64,000 bases of DNA from Pseudomonas sp. Irchel s3h17 (GCF_900187505.1 NZ_FYDL01000014.1:1-64000), one strand, 5' to 3'. Counted from the stretch's first letter, positions 43,998 through 52,974 are shown. Notes: generated by a model from the letters alone, not told the origin. Translations and numbers: made by a program.

Positions 43998-45614
43998 CTA
44001 ACCGATGCGATGAGCCGAGCGACGGATCAAGCCGATGACCGGTAACAGGCCCACCAGAATCAGGGTCAAGGCCGGCAATGAAGCCCGTGCCCACTCGCCT
44101 TCACTGGTCATTTCAAAGACCCGTACCGCCAGCGTGTCCCAGCCAAACGGGCGCATCAGCAAGGTAGCAGGCATTTCCTTGAGCACATCGACAAACACCA
44201 GCAACGCTGCACTCAAGGTGCCCGGCAGCAGCAACGGCAGATACACTTTGAAAAACAGTCGCGGTCCGCTGACCCCCAGACTGCGGGCCGCTTCAGGCAG
44301 CGACGGCCGGATCCGCGCCAGGCTGTTTTCCAGCGGCCCATAGGCCACTGCAATGAACCGCACCAGATAGGCCAGCAGCAGCGCCGACAGGCTGCCGAGC
44401 AGCAACGGCTTACCGGCACCGCCCAGCCAACCCGACAGCGGCACCACCAGTTCGCGGTCCAGGTAACTGAACGCAAGCATGATCGAGACCGCCAGCACCG
44501 AACCGGGCAACGCGTAGCCGATGTTGGCCACGCTGATCCCCGAGCGAATCGTCCGGGTCGGCGCCAGGCGCCGGGCAAACGCCAGCAACAATGCGACGCA
44601 GACCGTGATCAGCGCGGCCATGGCCCCCAGGTACAAGGTGTGCAGGATCAGCCCGGCATACCGTTCATCGAGGTCGAAACGACCGCGTTGCCAGAACCAC
44701 GCCAGCAGTTGCAGCAGCGGAATCACGAACGCACAGGCAAACACCAGGCCGCACCAGGTGGTCGCGGCCAGCGCCTTGAGCCCGCGCAGGTGATAGAGCG
44801 CCTGGCCTCGCGGACGCTCATTGGTGGCCCGCACAGCCCCCCGGGCACGGCGCTCGCCATACAGCAGCAGCATCACCACCAACAGCAACAGGCTGGCCAG
44901 TTGCGCCGCGCTCGACAGGCTGAAGAAGCCGTACCAGGTCTTGTAGATCGCGGTGGTGAAAGTGTCGAAGTTGAACACCGATACCGCACCGAAATCCGCC
45001 AGCGTCTCCATCAAGGCCAGGGCCACGCCCGCGCCGATGGCCGGGCGCGCCATGGGCAGGGCCACGTGCCAGAACGCCTGCCACGGCGATTGGCCCAACA
45101 CCCGTGCCGCCTCCATCAGGCCCTTGCCCTGGGCCAGGAACGCCGTGCGCGCCAGCAGGTAGACATAGGGATAGAACACCAGCACCAGCACCAGGATCAC
45201 GCCACCGGTAGAGCGCACCCGTGGCAGTCGCAAGCCACTGCCCAACCATTCCCGCAGCAAGGTTTGCACCGGTCCGGAAAAATCCAGCAAGCCGACGAAT
45301 ACGAACGCCAGCACGTAGGCCGGGATCGCAAACGGCAGCATCAGCGCCCAATCCAGCCAGCGGCGTCCGGGGAACTCGCACAGGCTGGTCAGCCACGCCA
45401 GGCTCACCCCCAGCAGCGTGACACCCACGCCGACGCCAAGGATCAGGGTCAGGGTGTTGCCCAGCAACCGGGGCATCTGGGTGTCCCACAGGTGGGACCA
45501 GATTTGCAGGTCGACGGTTTGCCACGACAGCAGCAACACGCTCAGCGGTAGCAGGACCAACGCGGCGATGGCGAAGACCAGGGGGTACCAGCGGCGTTGG
45601 GCGGGATGGGCCAA
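43998..45614 (-). CDS. fbpB: Iron(III)-type ABC transporter permease FbpB (TTG start)
   Basis: A fused permease of 538 residues with two permease halves and two EAA loops (EAARVLGQSPWQAFW near 180 and EAARSLGVSGPRLFF near 440), as in FbpB/SfuB. About twelve membrane helices. I start it at a TTG at 45612-45614, giving AHPAQRRWYPLVFA with a weak GAGAGA upstream. The in-frame ATG at 45704 would translate repeat DNA and is unlikely. The partner binding protein is fbpA upstream; no ATPase gene is in the window. Confidence 0.85.
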   Translation of the reverse strand: MAHPAQRRWYPLVFAIAALVLLPLSVLLLSWQTVDLQIWSHLWDTQMPRLLGNTLTLILGVGVGVTLLGVSLAWLTSLCEFPGRRWLDWALMLPFAIPAYVLAFVFVGLLDFSGPVQTLLREWLGSGLRLPRVRSTGGVILVLVLVFYPYVYLLARTAFLAQGKGLMEAARVLGQSPWQAFWHVALPMARPAIGAGVALALMETLADFGAVSVFNFDTFTTAIYKTWYGFFSLSSAAQLASLLLLVVMLLLYGERRARGAVRATNERPRGQALYHLRGLKALAATTWCGLVFACAFVIPLLQLLAWFWQRGRFDLDERYAGLILHTLYLGAMAALITVCVALLLAFARRLAPTRTIRSGISVANIGYALPGSVLAVSIMLAFSYLDRELVVPLSGWLGGAGKPLLLGSLSALLLAYLVRFIAVAYGPLENSLARIRPSLPEAARSLGVSGPRLFFKVYLPLLLPGTLSAALLVFVDVLKEMPATLLMRPFGWDTLAVRVFEMTSEGEWARASLPALTLILVGLLPVIGLIRRSAHRIG

Positions 45615-45634
45615 AAAACTGTCTCTCAAATGAT

Positions 45635-45823
45635 TGTGCCCACGCTCTGCGTGGGCACATGGCCGGTGACGCTCAGCGTCACGCTTGAAAGGGTTCGATG
45701 CCAAGCGTCTGGGGATGCGTTCCCACGCAACGTGTGGGAACGATCAACTCATATGGGGCTCGAACGCGTCCGACGCATTCGGGGTCGCCTCGCGCCCCAG
45801 CGGGAGCAAGCTCCCTCGCCACC
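45635..45823. repeat. Tandem palindromic repeats plus half REP between fbpA and fbpB
   Basis: Three hairpins follow one another: GTGCCCACGC/GCGTGGGCAC (45635-45659), GTGACGC/GCGTCAC (about 45665-45681) and a TTCCCACGC/GTGTGGGAA pair (about 45719-45741). A single REP-like arm with CGGGAGCAAGCTCCC follows at 45800-45823. The block occupies nearly the whole fbpA-fbpB gap. Confidence 0.75.
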
Positions 45824-45843
45824 CGCGCAGTATACCGGGTCGA

Positions 45844-46845
45844 TCAGTTCCAGCCAGCACGGTCCATCAAGCGAATGGCTTCGGCCTGGCGCAGGCCGGC
45901 CACTTCAACCGGCAAGGTGTCGGGGATGAACTTGCCCCAGGCTTCGACTTCCGCCGATGGCTTCACGCTCGGGTTGGCCGGGAATTCCTGGTTGACGTCG
46001 GCGAAGATCTTTTGCGCGTCCGGGGTGGTCATCCATTCCACCAGGGCCTTGGCGGCTTCCGGGTGCGGTGCGTACTTGGTCAGGCCGATGCCCGACAGGT
46101 TCACGTGGACGCCACGGTCGGCCTGGTTCGGCCAGAACAGTTTGACCGGCAGGTCCGGCTTCTGCTTGTGCAGGCGACCGTAGTAGTAGGTGTTGACGAT
46201 ACCGACGTCGCACTGCCCGGCAGCGATGGCTTCCAGCACGGCGGTGTCATCGGAAAACACGTCAGTGGCGAGGTTGTTGACCCAGCCTTTGATGATTTCT
46301 TCGGTCTTGGCCGCGCCATGGGTTTCGATCAGGGTGGCGGTCAGCGACTGGTTGTAAACCTTCTTCGCGGTGCGCAGGCACAGCCGGCCTTCCCACTGCT
46401 TGTCCGCCAGCGCTTCGTAGGTGGTCATTTCCGAAGGTTTTACCCGCTCAGTGGAGTAGGCCAGGGTACGGGCGCGCAGGCTCAAACCGGTCCAGGCATG
46501 CGACGCGGCGCGGTATTGCAACGGGATGTTGGTGTCGATGACCTTGGAGGTAAACGGCTGCAGGATGCCCATTTGCTCGGCTTGCCACAGGTTGCCGGCA
46601 TCGACGGTCAGCAGGAGGTCGGCGGTGGCGTTTTCACCTTCGGCCTTGATGCGCTGCATCAGCGGCGCTTCCTTGTCGGTGATGAACTTCACCTTCACAC
46701 CGGTTTTCTCGGTGTAGGCATCGAAGACGGGCTTGATCAGCTCATCGATACGCGAGGAGTAGACCACTACCTCGTCGGCGGCCTGCGCCGCGGTACCAAT
46801 CAGGGTCAGGGCAATGGCTGTCAGTAGACGCTTCGGTGCCAACAT
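45844..46845 (-). CDS. fbpA: Iron(III)-binding periplasmic protein FbpA
   Basis: A 333-residue receptor: signal peptide to AQA, mature start ADEVVVYSSRIDELIKP as in ferric-ion-binding FbpA/SfuA. The adjacent tyrosines Y220-Y222 in NTYYYGRL are the usual iron ligands. It would carry ferric ions to FbpB. A candidate Fur site lies 33 bases upstream of its ATG. Gene order is fbpA then fbpB, with repeats in the gap. Confidence 0.9.
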   Translation of the reverse strand: MLAPKRLLTAIALTLIGTAAQAADEVVVYSSRIDELIKPVFDAYTEKTGVKVKFITDKEAPLMQRIKAEGENATADLLLTVDAGNLWQAEQMGILQPFTSKVIDTNIPLQYRAASHAWTGLSLRARTLAYSTERVKPSEMTTYEALADKQWEGRLCLRTAKKVYNQSLTATLIETHGAAKTEEIIKGWVNNLATDVFSDDTAVLEAIAAGQCDVGIVNTYYYGRLHKQKPDLPVKLFWPNQADRGVHVNLSGIGLTKYAPHPEAAKALVEWMTTPDAQKIFADVNQEFPANPSVKPSAEVEAWGKFIPDTLPVEVAGLRQAEAIRLMDRAGWN

Positions 46846-46877
46846 GGGAGCGGTCTCTCGATATTTGAAGTGAGTCG

Positions 46878-46898
46878 AAATGATAAGGACTCACATTT
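46878..46898 (-). promoter_or_regulatory. Candidate Fur box upstream of fbpA
   Basis: AAATGATAAGGACTCACATTT resembles a Fur box. Against the 7-1-7 form TGATAAT-n-ATTATCA it scores 6 of 7 in the left half and 4 of 7 in the right. Outer AAAT/ATTT arms are symmetric. The position suits iron repression of fbpA. Confidence 0.45.
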
Positions 46899-46976
46899 GC
46901 CTTCTCAACTGATCCCTCCGCGCAGGCGTTACCAAATGTTGCGCGACAGGCGTGTCGTGATGAATGTTCGTCGCCC

Positions 46977-46998
46977 CATCGCGAGCCTGCTCGCGATG
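46977..46998. repeat. Solitary REP-type palindrome 3' of ubiI
   Basis: CATCGCGAGC pairs exactly with GCTCGCGATG around a two-base CT loop, 13 bases past the ubiI stop. It belongs to the class with ATCGCGAGC core and may protect the end of the ygfB-pepP-ubiH-ubiI transcript. Confidence 0.7.
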
Positions 46999-47010
46999 AA
47001 GTCATTAGCC

Positions 47011-48234
47011 TCAAGCCTTGGCCAGCTCCGGCAGGTCACCGCTCAAGCCCAGCGCCTGGCGCACGAACAGCGCCTTGGCTTCAGGCATCTGGTCGACCAC
47101 TTTCAAGCCGGTATTGCGCAACCAGCGCAACGGCAGCGGGTCGGCCTGGAACAAGCGCTCGAACCCTTCCATCGCCGCCATCAGCGCCAGGTTGTGGGGC
47201 ATGCGCCGGCGCTCATAGCGACTGAGGACTTTAACGTCCGCCAGGCGCTCGCCACGACTGGCCGCTTGCAACAACACCTCAGCCAGCACCGCCGCATCGA
47301 GGAACCCCAGGTTGACGCCCTGCCCGGCCAGCGGGTGGATGGTGTGGGCCGCATCGCCGATCAGGGCCAGGCCCTCGGCCACATAGCGTTTGGCATGGCG
47401 CTGGCGCAACGGCACGCAGAGGCGCGGGTCGGCACTCAGCACCGTGCCCAGGCGGCCCTCGAAGGCACGCTCCAGCTCGTGACAGAAGCCTTGGTCATCC
47501 AGCGCCATCAAGCGCTCGGCTTCGGTCGGGGTGGTCGACCAGACGATCGAGCACCAGTCCTGCTGCCCATCACGCTCCAGGGGCAGGAACGCCAGCGGAC
47601 CTTGATCGGTAAAGCGTTGCCAGGCCGTCATCTGGTGCGCCAGCGAACTGCGAACGCTGGTGACGATGGCATGATGCAGGTAATCCCACTCCCGGGTCGC
47701 GACGCCGGTCAGGCGACGCACCGCCGAGTTGGCGCCATCCGCCGCGATCACCAGCGGAGCCCGCAGCGTACGGCCGTCGGCCAGGGTCAGCAGCCAGTCA
47801 TCACCGGAACGGCGCATCTGCTCCAGACGGGCATTGGCCAGCAGGCCCAGGTCGCAATCGTGCAGGCGCTCGAGCAGCGCATCCTGAACCACCCGGTTCT
47901 CGACGATATGCCCCAGGGCTTGGGCATGAACGCTGGCGGCCGAGAAATGGATCTGCCCGGTACCGCTGCCGTCCCAGACCTGCATGTCCGAGTAAGGGCT
48001 GCAGCGGCGTTTGACAACACCTTCCCACACGCCCAGGCGCTCGAGGATCCGCTGGCTGGCGGCCGACAAGGCGCTCACCCGCGGTTCGAACGGCGACTGC
48101 GCATCGAACGGCTTGACGCTCAGGGGGCTGCCATCGAGCAGCAGGACTTCCAGCCCACTGTTCTGTAACGCCAGCGCCAAGGCACTCCCGACCATTCCGG
48201 CCCCGACAATCAGCAGATCTGCGCGCATGTCCAT
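47011..48234 (-). CDS. ubiI: 2-polyprenylphenol hydroxylase UbiI (VisC)
   Basis: A 407-residue FAD monooxygenase. The dinucleotide fold is at LLIVGAGMVGS (8-17 region) and the second FAD motif is GLALIGDAAHTIHPLAGQG near 300. It hydroxylates C5 of the polyprenyl phenol ring in ubiquinone biosynthesis. It is paralogous to ubiH just upstream (49-base gap with a small hairpin) and is the last gene of ygfB-pepP-ubiH-ubiI. A second in-frame ATG two codons later is possible. Confidence 0.92.
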   Translation of the reverse strand: MDMRADLLIVGAGMVGSALALALQNSGLEVLLLDGSPLSVKPFDAQSPFEPRVSALSAASQRILERLGVWEGVVKRRCSPYSDMQVWDGSGTGQIHFSAASVHAQALGHIVENRVVQDALLERLHDCDLGLLANARLEQMRRSGDDWLLTLADGRTLRAPLVIAADGANSAVRRLTGVATREWDYLHHAIVTSVRSSLAHQMTAWQRFTDQGPLAFLPLERDGQQDWCSIVWSTTPTEAERLMALDDQGFCHELERAFEGRLGTVLSADPRLCVPLRQRHAKRYVAEGLALIGDAAHTIHPLAGQGVNLGFLDAAVLAEVLLQAASRGERLADVKVLSRYERRRMPHNLALMAAMEGFERLFQADPLPLRWLRNTGLKVVDQMPEAKALFVRQALGLSGDLPELAKA

Positions 48235-48283
48235 GCTTTAAGCCTGTCTCGCTTGCGGCTTGAGCCGCACGTAAAGGGTTTTC

Positions 48284-49471
48284 TTAAACATCGGAACGTG
48301 TTCCCAGGCCCATGGCCTGCCGGGCGAACCAGCGTTTGGCCGGCGGCAACAGGTCCAGGCCCAACAGGCCGATGTTGCGGCCCAGGGACACCAGCGGCTG
48401 AGTGCTGCCGAACAAGCGGGTCACCTGGTCGGAGAAGCCCACGGTCAGGTTCTGGTCCAGCCGCTGGCGTTCGCGATAAGCCTGCAACGTGGCGAAATCA
48501 CCCGGGGAGCCCGGGTTGGCGAGCAAGGCTTCAGCCAGCGCCTGGGCATCGCGCAACGACAGGTTGAATCCCTGGCCGGCAATCGGGTGCAGGCTGTGGG
48601 CGGCATTGCCCAGCACAGCCAGGTGCGGACGTACCTGCTCTTCGGCCTCGATCAGCGACAAGGGGTAGAGATGCCGGGCACCCACCTGCTTCAACGTGCC
48701 CAGGCGGTAGCCGAACACACTTTGCAGCTCGCTGAGGAAACTGCGTTCATCCAGGTCGGCCAGGCGTTGCGCGTCCATGCCCTGACGGGTCCAGACCAGC
48801 GCGCAGCGGTTTTCCGGCAGCGGCAACAGGGCCATCGGGCCATCATCGGTGAAGCGTTCGAAGGCCATGCCGTTGTGCGCTTCGCTCGGGGTGATGTTGG
48901 CAATCAACGCGCTCTGGTTATACGGGCGTTTCTTGACGCCGATCCCCAGTTGCTCACGCAGCCCCGAACGGCCGCCATCAGCCAATACCGCGAGGTCGCA
49001 TTCAAGGCAGGTTTCATCATTGAGGGTCAGGCGATAGCCGTCTTCCAGCGGTTCCATGCGCGTGACTTCGGCCGGGCAGCGCCAGCTGATCACGTCCTTG
49101 TCCAGGCCTTGCCAGAGGCATTGGCCCAGCCAGGCGTTCTCCACCACATAACCGAGGGCCGGAACGCCCTCTTCCATGGCCGACAGCCGCGCGGTCGAAA
49201 AACGTCCACGGTCGGAAACATGGATTTGCTTGATCGGCTCGGCGCGACGGGAAATTTCCTGCCACAGGCCCAGCCGTTGATAAATCTGCCGGGCGCCAAA
49301 CGACAACGCCGACGAGCGCGCGTCATAGCTGGGCTGGTAGCTGTCGCCGGGCGCAAAGGGTTCGATCAGCACGATCTTCCAGCCACGGCTCTTGGCCCCG
49401 GCCTGCAAGGCCAGCGCCAGGCTGGCACCGACCAGGCCGCCACCAATGATTGCCAGATTGACGCGACTCAT
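48284..49471 (-). CDS. ubiH: 2-octaprenyl-6-methoxyphenol hydroxylase UbiH
   Basis: A 395-residue flavin hydroxylase with AIIGGGLVGASLALAL at the N terminus and LGNAAHSLHPIAGQGFNLSL near 310. It performs the C1 ring hydroxylation in ubiquinone biosynthesis. Its ATG overlaps the pepP TGA as ATGA, so it is translationally coupled to pepP, the conserved gammaproteobacterial arrangement. Confidence 0.93.
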   Translation of the reverse strand: MSRVNLAIIGGGLVGASLALALQAGAKSRGWKIVLIEPFAPGDSYQPSYDARSSALSFGARQIYQRLGLWQEISRRAEPIKQIHVSDRGRFSTARLSAMEEGVPALGYVVENAWLGQCLWQGLDKDVISWRCPAEVTRMEPLEDGYRLTLNDETCLECDLAVLADGGRSGLREQLGIGVKKRPYNQSALIANITPSEAHNGMAFERFTDDGPMALLPLPENRCALVWTRQGMDAQRLADLDERSFLSELQSVFGYRLGTLKQVGARHLYPLSLIEAEEQVRPHLAVLGNAAHSLHPIAGQGFNLSLRDAQALAEALLANPGSPGDFATLQAYRERQRLDQNLTVGFSDQVTRLFGSTQPLVSLGRNIGLLGLDLLPPAKRWFARQAMGLGTRSDV

Positions 49472-50802
49472 GCGGCTTGGGTCCGTGCCGCGGCCATCAG
49501 GGCCTCGATTTCGGCGACCGTTTTCGGCACGCCCCGGGTCAGGATTTCACAGCCTTGTCTGGTTACCACCACGTCATCCTCGATGCGCACGCCAATGCCG
49601 CGCCATTTCTTCGCCACGTTCAGGTTGCCCGGGGCAATGTAGATGCCCGGTTCGACGGTCAAGGCCATGCCGACTTCCAGCACCCGCCATTCACCGCCGA
49701 CCTTGTACTCGCCAACATCATGGACATCCATGCCCAGCCAATGGCCGGCGCGGTGCATGTAAAACGCCTTGTAGGCTTCGTTGGCGATCAACTCGTCGAC
49801 ATCGCCGTGCAACAGACCGAGCCGCACCAGGCCGGCCGTAATCACTTGAACCGTCGCCTCGTGCGCCTGGTTCCAGTGTTTGTTCGGTGCAATCTGGGCG
49901 AATGCGGCTTCCTGCGATGCCAGCACCAGCTCGTAGATCGCTTTCTGCTCTGCTGAAAACTTACCGTTGACCGGCCAGGTGCGGGTGATATCGCTGGCGT
50001 AGCAGTCGATCTCGCAACCGGCGTCGATCAGCACCAGGTCCCCGTCCTTGAGCAGTGCGTCATTGCTCTGGTAATGCAGGATGCAGGTGTTGCGCCCGCT
50101 GGCGACGATCGAGCCATAGGCCGGCATTTTCGCCCCGCCCTTGCGGAACTCGTAGTCGAGCTCCGCTTCCAGGCTGAACTCGTGCAAACCGGCACGGCTG
50201 GCCTGCATCGCACGGATATGCGCTTGCGCGGAAATCCGCGCGGCTTCGCGCATCACCTTCACTTCTGCCGCCGATTTATACAGGCGCATGTCATGCAGCA
50301 GATGATCCAGGGCAACGAATTCGTTCGGCGGCTGGGCACCCAGGTGCGCTTTCGAGCGGATCACGTTGATCCAGTCCATCAGGTGCCGATCGAACTCCGG
50401 GTTGCTGCCCATGGCCGAATACACCCGGTCACGGCCTTCGATCAGGCCCGGCAGGATGTCGTCGATGTCGGTAATCGGGAAGGCGTCGTCGGCACCGTAC
50501 TCACGGATGGCGCCTTCCTGTCCGGCCCGCAGGCCGTCCCACAGTTCGCGTTCGGCGTTGCGCTCGCGGCAGAACAGAATGTATTCGCCATGTTCCCGGC
50601 CAGGCATCAGGACGATGACGGCCTGAGGCTCGGGAAAACCGCTGAGGTACTGAAAGTCGCTGTCCTGCCGGTAGACGTGCTCGACGTCGCGATTGCGGAT
50701 CGCCACGGCGGCGGCCGGCAGGATTGCAATACTGTTGGGTTCCATCTGCGCCATCAGCGCCTTGCGGCGACGGGTGTATTCCGATTTCGGGATATGGATC
50801 AT
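49468..50802 (-). CDS. pepP: Xaa-Pro aminopeptidase PepP
   Basis: A 444-residue M24 metallopeptidase with all five metal ligands visible: D260 and D271 (LIDAGCEIDCYASDITR), H354 (AGHWLGMDVHD), E384 (TVEPGIY) and E408 (RIEDD). It removes an N-terminal residue before proline. The start MIHIPKSEYTRRRKALM at 50802 is the family N terminus; upstream in-frame codons overlap ygfB. Located between ygfB (28-base gap) and ubiH. Confidence 0.94.
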   Translation of the reverse strand: MIHIPKSEYTRRRKALMAQMEPNSIAILPAAAVAIRNRDVEHVYRQDSDFQYLSGFPEPQAVIVLMPGREHGEYILFCRERNAERELWDGLRAGQEGAIREYGADDAFPITDIDDILPGLIEGRDRVYSAMGSNPEFDRHLMDWINVIRSKAHLGAQPPNEFVALDHLLHDMRLYKSAAEVKVMREAARISAQAHIRAMQASRAGLHEFSLEAELDYEFRKGGAKMPAYGSIVASGRNTCILHYQSNDALLKDGDLVLIDAGCEIDCYASDITRTWPVNGKFSAEQKAIYELVLASQEAAFAQIAPNKHWNQAHEATVQVITAGLVRLGLLHGDVDELIANEAYKAFYMHRAGHWLGMDVHDVGEYKVGGEWRVLEVGMALTVEPGIYIAPGNLNVAKKWRGIGVRIEDDVVVTRQGCEILTRGVPKTVAEIEALMAAARTQAA

Positions 50803-50830
50803 GGGCAGGTGGAGGTCCCTTGCAGGCGGA

Positions 50831-51385
50831 TCAGTGCAGAGAAGGCTTGGCAGCGGGTGCCGCCTTGCTGGTCTCGGTGAACAGCAGCAATGGGGCAACC
50901 CGCAGGTACTCCATGACTTCCATGTAGTCGCTTTCGCCGTCGTCGGACTCTTCCAGGGCGTCTTGCACCTGAGCGATGGCCGCCAGGTCCTGCAACACTT
51001 CGCTGGCTTCGGTGCTCAGCGCGCTGCTGTCACGGCAGTTCAGGCCAAACCCGCTGAGGAAGCCCTGGCACCACTGGCCCAGTGCGGCCGCGCGCTCGGT
51101 GAGCGGCGCGTCGTCGGACGGCAGCAGCAGAACGACGGTCATGTCGTCGCCGGTCAGCTCGCCCTTGACCATCTCCTGCAAGCCGATCAGGGCGTTGCGA
51201 ACGTTGTCTTGTGGTTCACCTTCGAGCAGTTCAGCGGCATCGACCAGCCAGCCGTCCACTTCGAAGCCGGCGCCGGCGCAGCTGCGACCGAGTAGCAGGC
51301 CGTGCAGTTCGGCGGGCGAGACGGGATGACCGCTGGAATTCAGCAGGGTGGCGAAGGCTTGATACGGAGAATTCTGAATGGGCAT
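50831..51385 (-). CDS. ygfB: UPF0149 family protein YgfB
   Basis: A 184-residue YecA/YgfB-type helical protein (SPAELHGLLLGRSCAGAG, then LGQWCQGFLSGFGL are the conserved segments). In P. aeruginosa the homologue affects expression of the beta-lactamase regulator AmpD system. First gene of the leftward ygfB-pepP-ubiH-ubiI unit, divergent from the ZapB-like gene. Confidence 0.88.
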   Translation of the reverse strand: MPIQNSPYQAFATLLNSSGHPVSPAELHGLLLGRSCAGAGFEVDGWLVDAAELLEGEPQDNVRNALIGLQEMVKGELTGDDMTVVLLLPSDDAPLTERAAALGQWCQGFLSGFGLNCRDSSALSTEASEVLQDLAAIAQVQDALEESDDGESDYMEVMEYLRVAPLLLFTETSKAAPAAKPSLH

Positions 51386-51512
51386 GGGCAGCTAGGCGCC
51401 AAGCGGCGCTATGTCTAGAATGAAGCCCTGTATCCTACATCGACAGACACGCCAAGACTATTAAAGGCTGACCGCCAGTTACCGCCCATCAGACAAATCC
51501 TGTGGAACACGT

Positions 51513-51722
51513 ATGGAAGACACCGACCTGCAAGCGCTGATGGCTAGACTCGAACTGCTAATTACTCGAGTCGAGCAACTTAAGAGTCAAAACGGACTCT
51601 TACTAGCTCAGGAAAAAACCTGGCGCGAGGAACGCGCGCACCTCATTGAAAAAAACGAAATCGCCCGGCGTAAGGTCGAATCGATGATTTCGCGCCTCAA
51701 GGCCCTGGAGCAAGACTCATGA
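51513..51722 (+). CDS. Short coiled-coil protein, TIGR02449/ZapB-like
   Basis: A 69-residue protein that is one continuous coiled coil with heptad leucines (LQALMARLELLITRVEQLKS, then ENKEI-type charged helix). It matches TIGR02449, a short family found 5' of zapA and similar in size and form to ZapB. It may link to cell-division machinery, but that is inference. Its TGA overlaps the zapA ATG (ATGA). Confidence 0.85.
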   Translation: MEDTDLQALMARLELLITRVEQLKSQNGLLLAQEKTWREERAHLIEKNEIARRKVESMISRLKALEQDS

Positions 51723-52036
51723 GTTCAAGCAATAGCGTCACCGTGCAGATCCTCGACAAAGAATACTCGATCATTTGCCCCCAGGAAGAGCGCAGCAATC
51801 TGGTGAGCGCCGCCCGTTACCTGGACGGCAAGATGCGCGAAATCCGCAGCAGCGGCAAAGTCATCGGGGCCGACCGCATTGCCGTGATGGCCGCGCTGAA
51901 CATCACTCACGACCTGCTGCACAGCCAGGAACGACCGGACGTGCAGGCCAGCGCCTCGACCCGCGAGCAAGTGCGTGACCTGCTCGATCGCGTGGACCTG
52001 GCGCTGTCCAGCGATACGGATGTCAGCAAGGGCTGA
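51719..52036 (+). CDS. zapA: Cell division protein ZapA
   Basis: A 105-residue protein with the ZapA N-terminal domain (VTVQILDKEYSIICPQEERS, LVSAARYLDGKMREI) and a C-terminal helix (AVMAALNITHDLLHS). It binds FtsZ and promotes bundling at midcell. It is coupled to the upstream coiled-coil gene and followed closely by the 6S RNA gene, the order found widely in gammaproteobacteria. Confidence 0.93.
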   Translation: MSSSNSVTVQILDKEYSIICPQEERSNLVSAARYLDGKMREIRSSGKVIGADRIAVMAALNITHDLLHSQERPDVQASASTREQVRDLLDRVDLALSSDTDVSKG

Positions 52037-52055
52037 TTCCTGAGGGTGGTTGCGG

Positions 52056-52061
52056 TATACT
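52056..52061 (+). promoter_or_regulatory. -10 element of the 6S RNA promoter
   Basis: TATACT lies seven bases before the start of the conserved 6S RNA, in TTGCGGTATACTCGCG. It is a near-consensus sigma-70 -10 box; the -35 is unclear (TTCCTG upstream is a weak candidate). Confidence 0.65.
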
Positions 52062-52067
52062 CGCGCC

Positions 52068-52244
52068 ACTCCCTGGGGTTCTTGCCAGTTGACGATGTCC
52101 CTGAGCCGATTCGCACTACCCTGGAGGTTGCACGTTGGGCTGGTGTGCATGTCCGCTAGACGGAAAGCCTTAAAGCCTACTGCATCTTCCACCTTGAACT
52201 TTCGGGTTCAAGGGCCAAGTTGACAGCGGTTCATCCGGGGAGCC
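52068..52244 (+). ncRNA. ssrS: 6S RNA (ssrS)
   Basis: The region has the 6S hallmarks in order: a closing stem (CTCCC near 52070 with GGGGAG near 52237), CCCTGAGCCGAT, GTTGGGCTGGTGTGCATG, AAGCCTTAAA and CACCTTGAAC paired with GGTTCAAGGG. 6S RNA mimics an open promoter and holds sigma-70 RNA polymerase in stationary phase. The zapA-ssrS-ygfA order is the classic one. Ends are estimated to a few bases. Confidence 0.93.
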
Positions 52245-52250
52245 TGATTC

Positions 52251-52285
52251 AAGCCGATGCGGGTTATTGCCGGCATCGGCTTTTT
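52251..52285 (+). terminator. Terminator after 6S RNA
   Basis: AAGCCGATGC pairs exactly with GCATCGGCTT around a twelve-base interval and is followed by further T. It ends six bases past the 6S RNA and may let only part of the transcripts read into ygfA. Confidence 0.85.
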
Positions 52286-52326
52286 ACGACGTCACCGTCC
52301 TGGTGCCCTCGACACTCGAACAGCCC

Positions 52327-52971
52327 ATGACGATGACCGAACCTGCGCCGCTTTCCCGCCCGCAACTTCGACGCATGCTGCGCACGGCCCGCCGCGCCCT
52401 GTCGCGCAGCGAGCAACGCCAGGCCGCTCGAGGGCTATATCGGCAGTTGGCGCAACAACCACTGTTTCGTCGAGCCAGACATATTTCCCTGTACCTGCCC
52501 ACCGACGGTGAAATCGATCCGCGCTTGCTGCTGCGCGAAGCACAACGCCGGGGCAAGGCGACCTACCTGCCGGTGCTCAGCGCCTGGCCGCGAACCAAAA
52601 TGGTTTTCCAGCGTGTTCGCCCCGGCGAAAAGCTGCGGTCCAATCGTTTCCGCATCCCCGAGCCACGGGTCAACCCGGCCCGGCAACGCAAGGTCTGGGC
52701 GCTGGACCTGGTGTTGTTACCGTTGGTCGGTTTTGACGAAAGCGGTGGACGACTGGGGATGGGCGGCGGCTTCTATGACCGCAGCCTGGCCTATCTGGCG
52801 CGCCGCAAGAATTGGCGCAAGCCGATCCTGCTGGGGCTGGCCCATGAATGCCAGAAAGTCGAGAAATTGGCTCAAGCGAGCTGGGACGTACCCTTGCAGG
52901 CAACGGTGACTGATAGGCGATGGTATTTTGCAGACCAGGCGCCACCGAAGGCCGCGACACCTGTTAGTTGA
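52327..52971 (+). CDS. ygfA: 5-formyltetrahydrofolate cyclo-ligase YgfA
   Basis: A 214-residue enzyme with the family ATP/substrate motif DLVLLPLVGFDESGGRLGMG followed by GGFYDRSLA. It converts 5-formyl-THF to 5,10-methenyl-THF using ATP. No clear ribosome-binding site is seen for the ATG at 52327; an ATG two codons later is equally possible. It follows the 6S gene, and in this arrangement its mRNA is often the 6S primary transcript. Confidence 0.9.
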   Translation: MTMTEPAPLSRPQLRRMLRTARRALSRSEQRQAARGLYRQLAQQPLFRRARHISLYLPTDGEIDPRLLLREAQRRGKATYLPVLSAWPRTKMVFQRVRPGEKLRSNRFRIPEPRVNPARQRKVWALDLVLLPLVGFDESGGRLGMGGGFYDRSLAYLARRKNWRKPILLGLAHECQKVEKLAQASWDVPLQATVTDRRWYFADQAPPKAATPVS

Positions 52972-52974
52972 GCA

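Noticed and set aside
45615..45704. Longer FbpB start at the ATG at 45704
   Set aside because: It would translate the palindromic repeat block, and no family member has that extension; the TTG at 45612 fits better.
46870..48168. A 432-codon rightward open frame over ubiI
   Set aside because: It is the antisense shadow of ubiI, with no ribosome-binding site and low-complexity composition.
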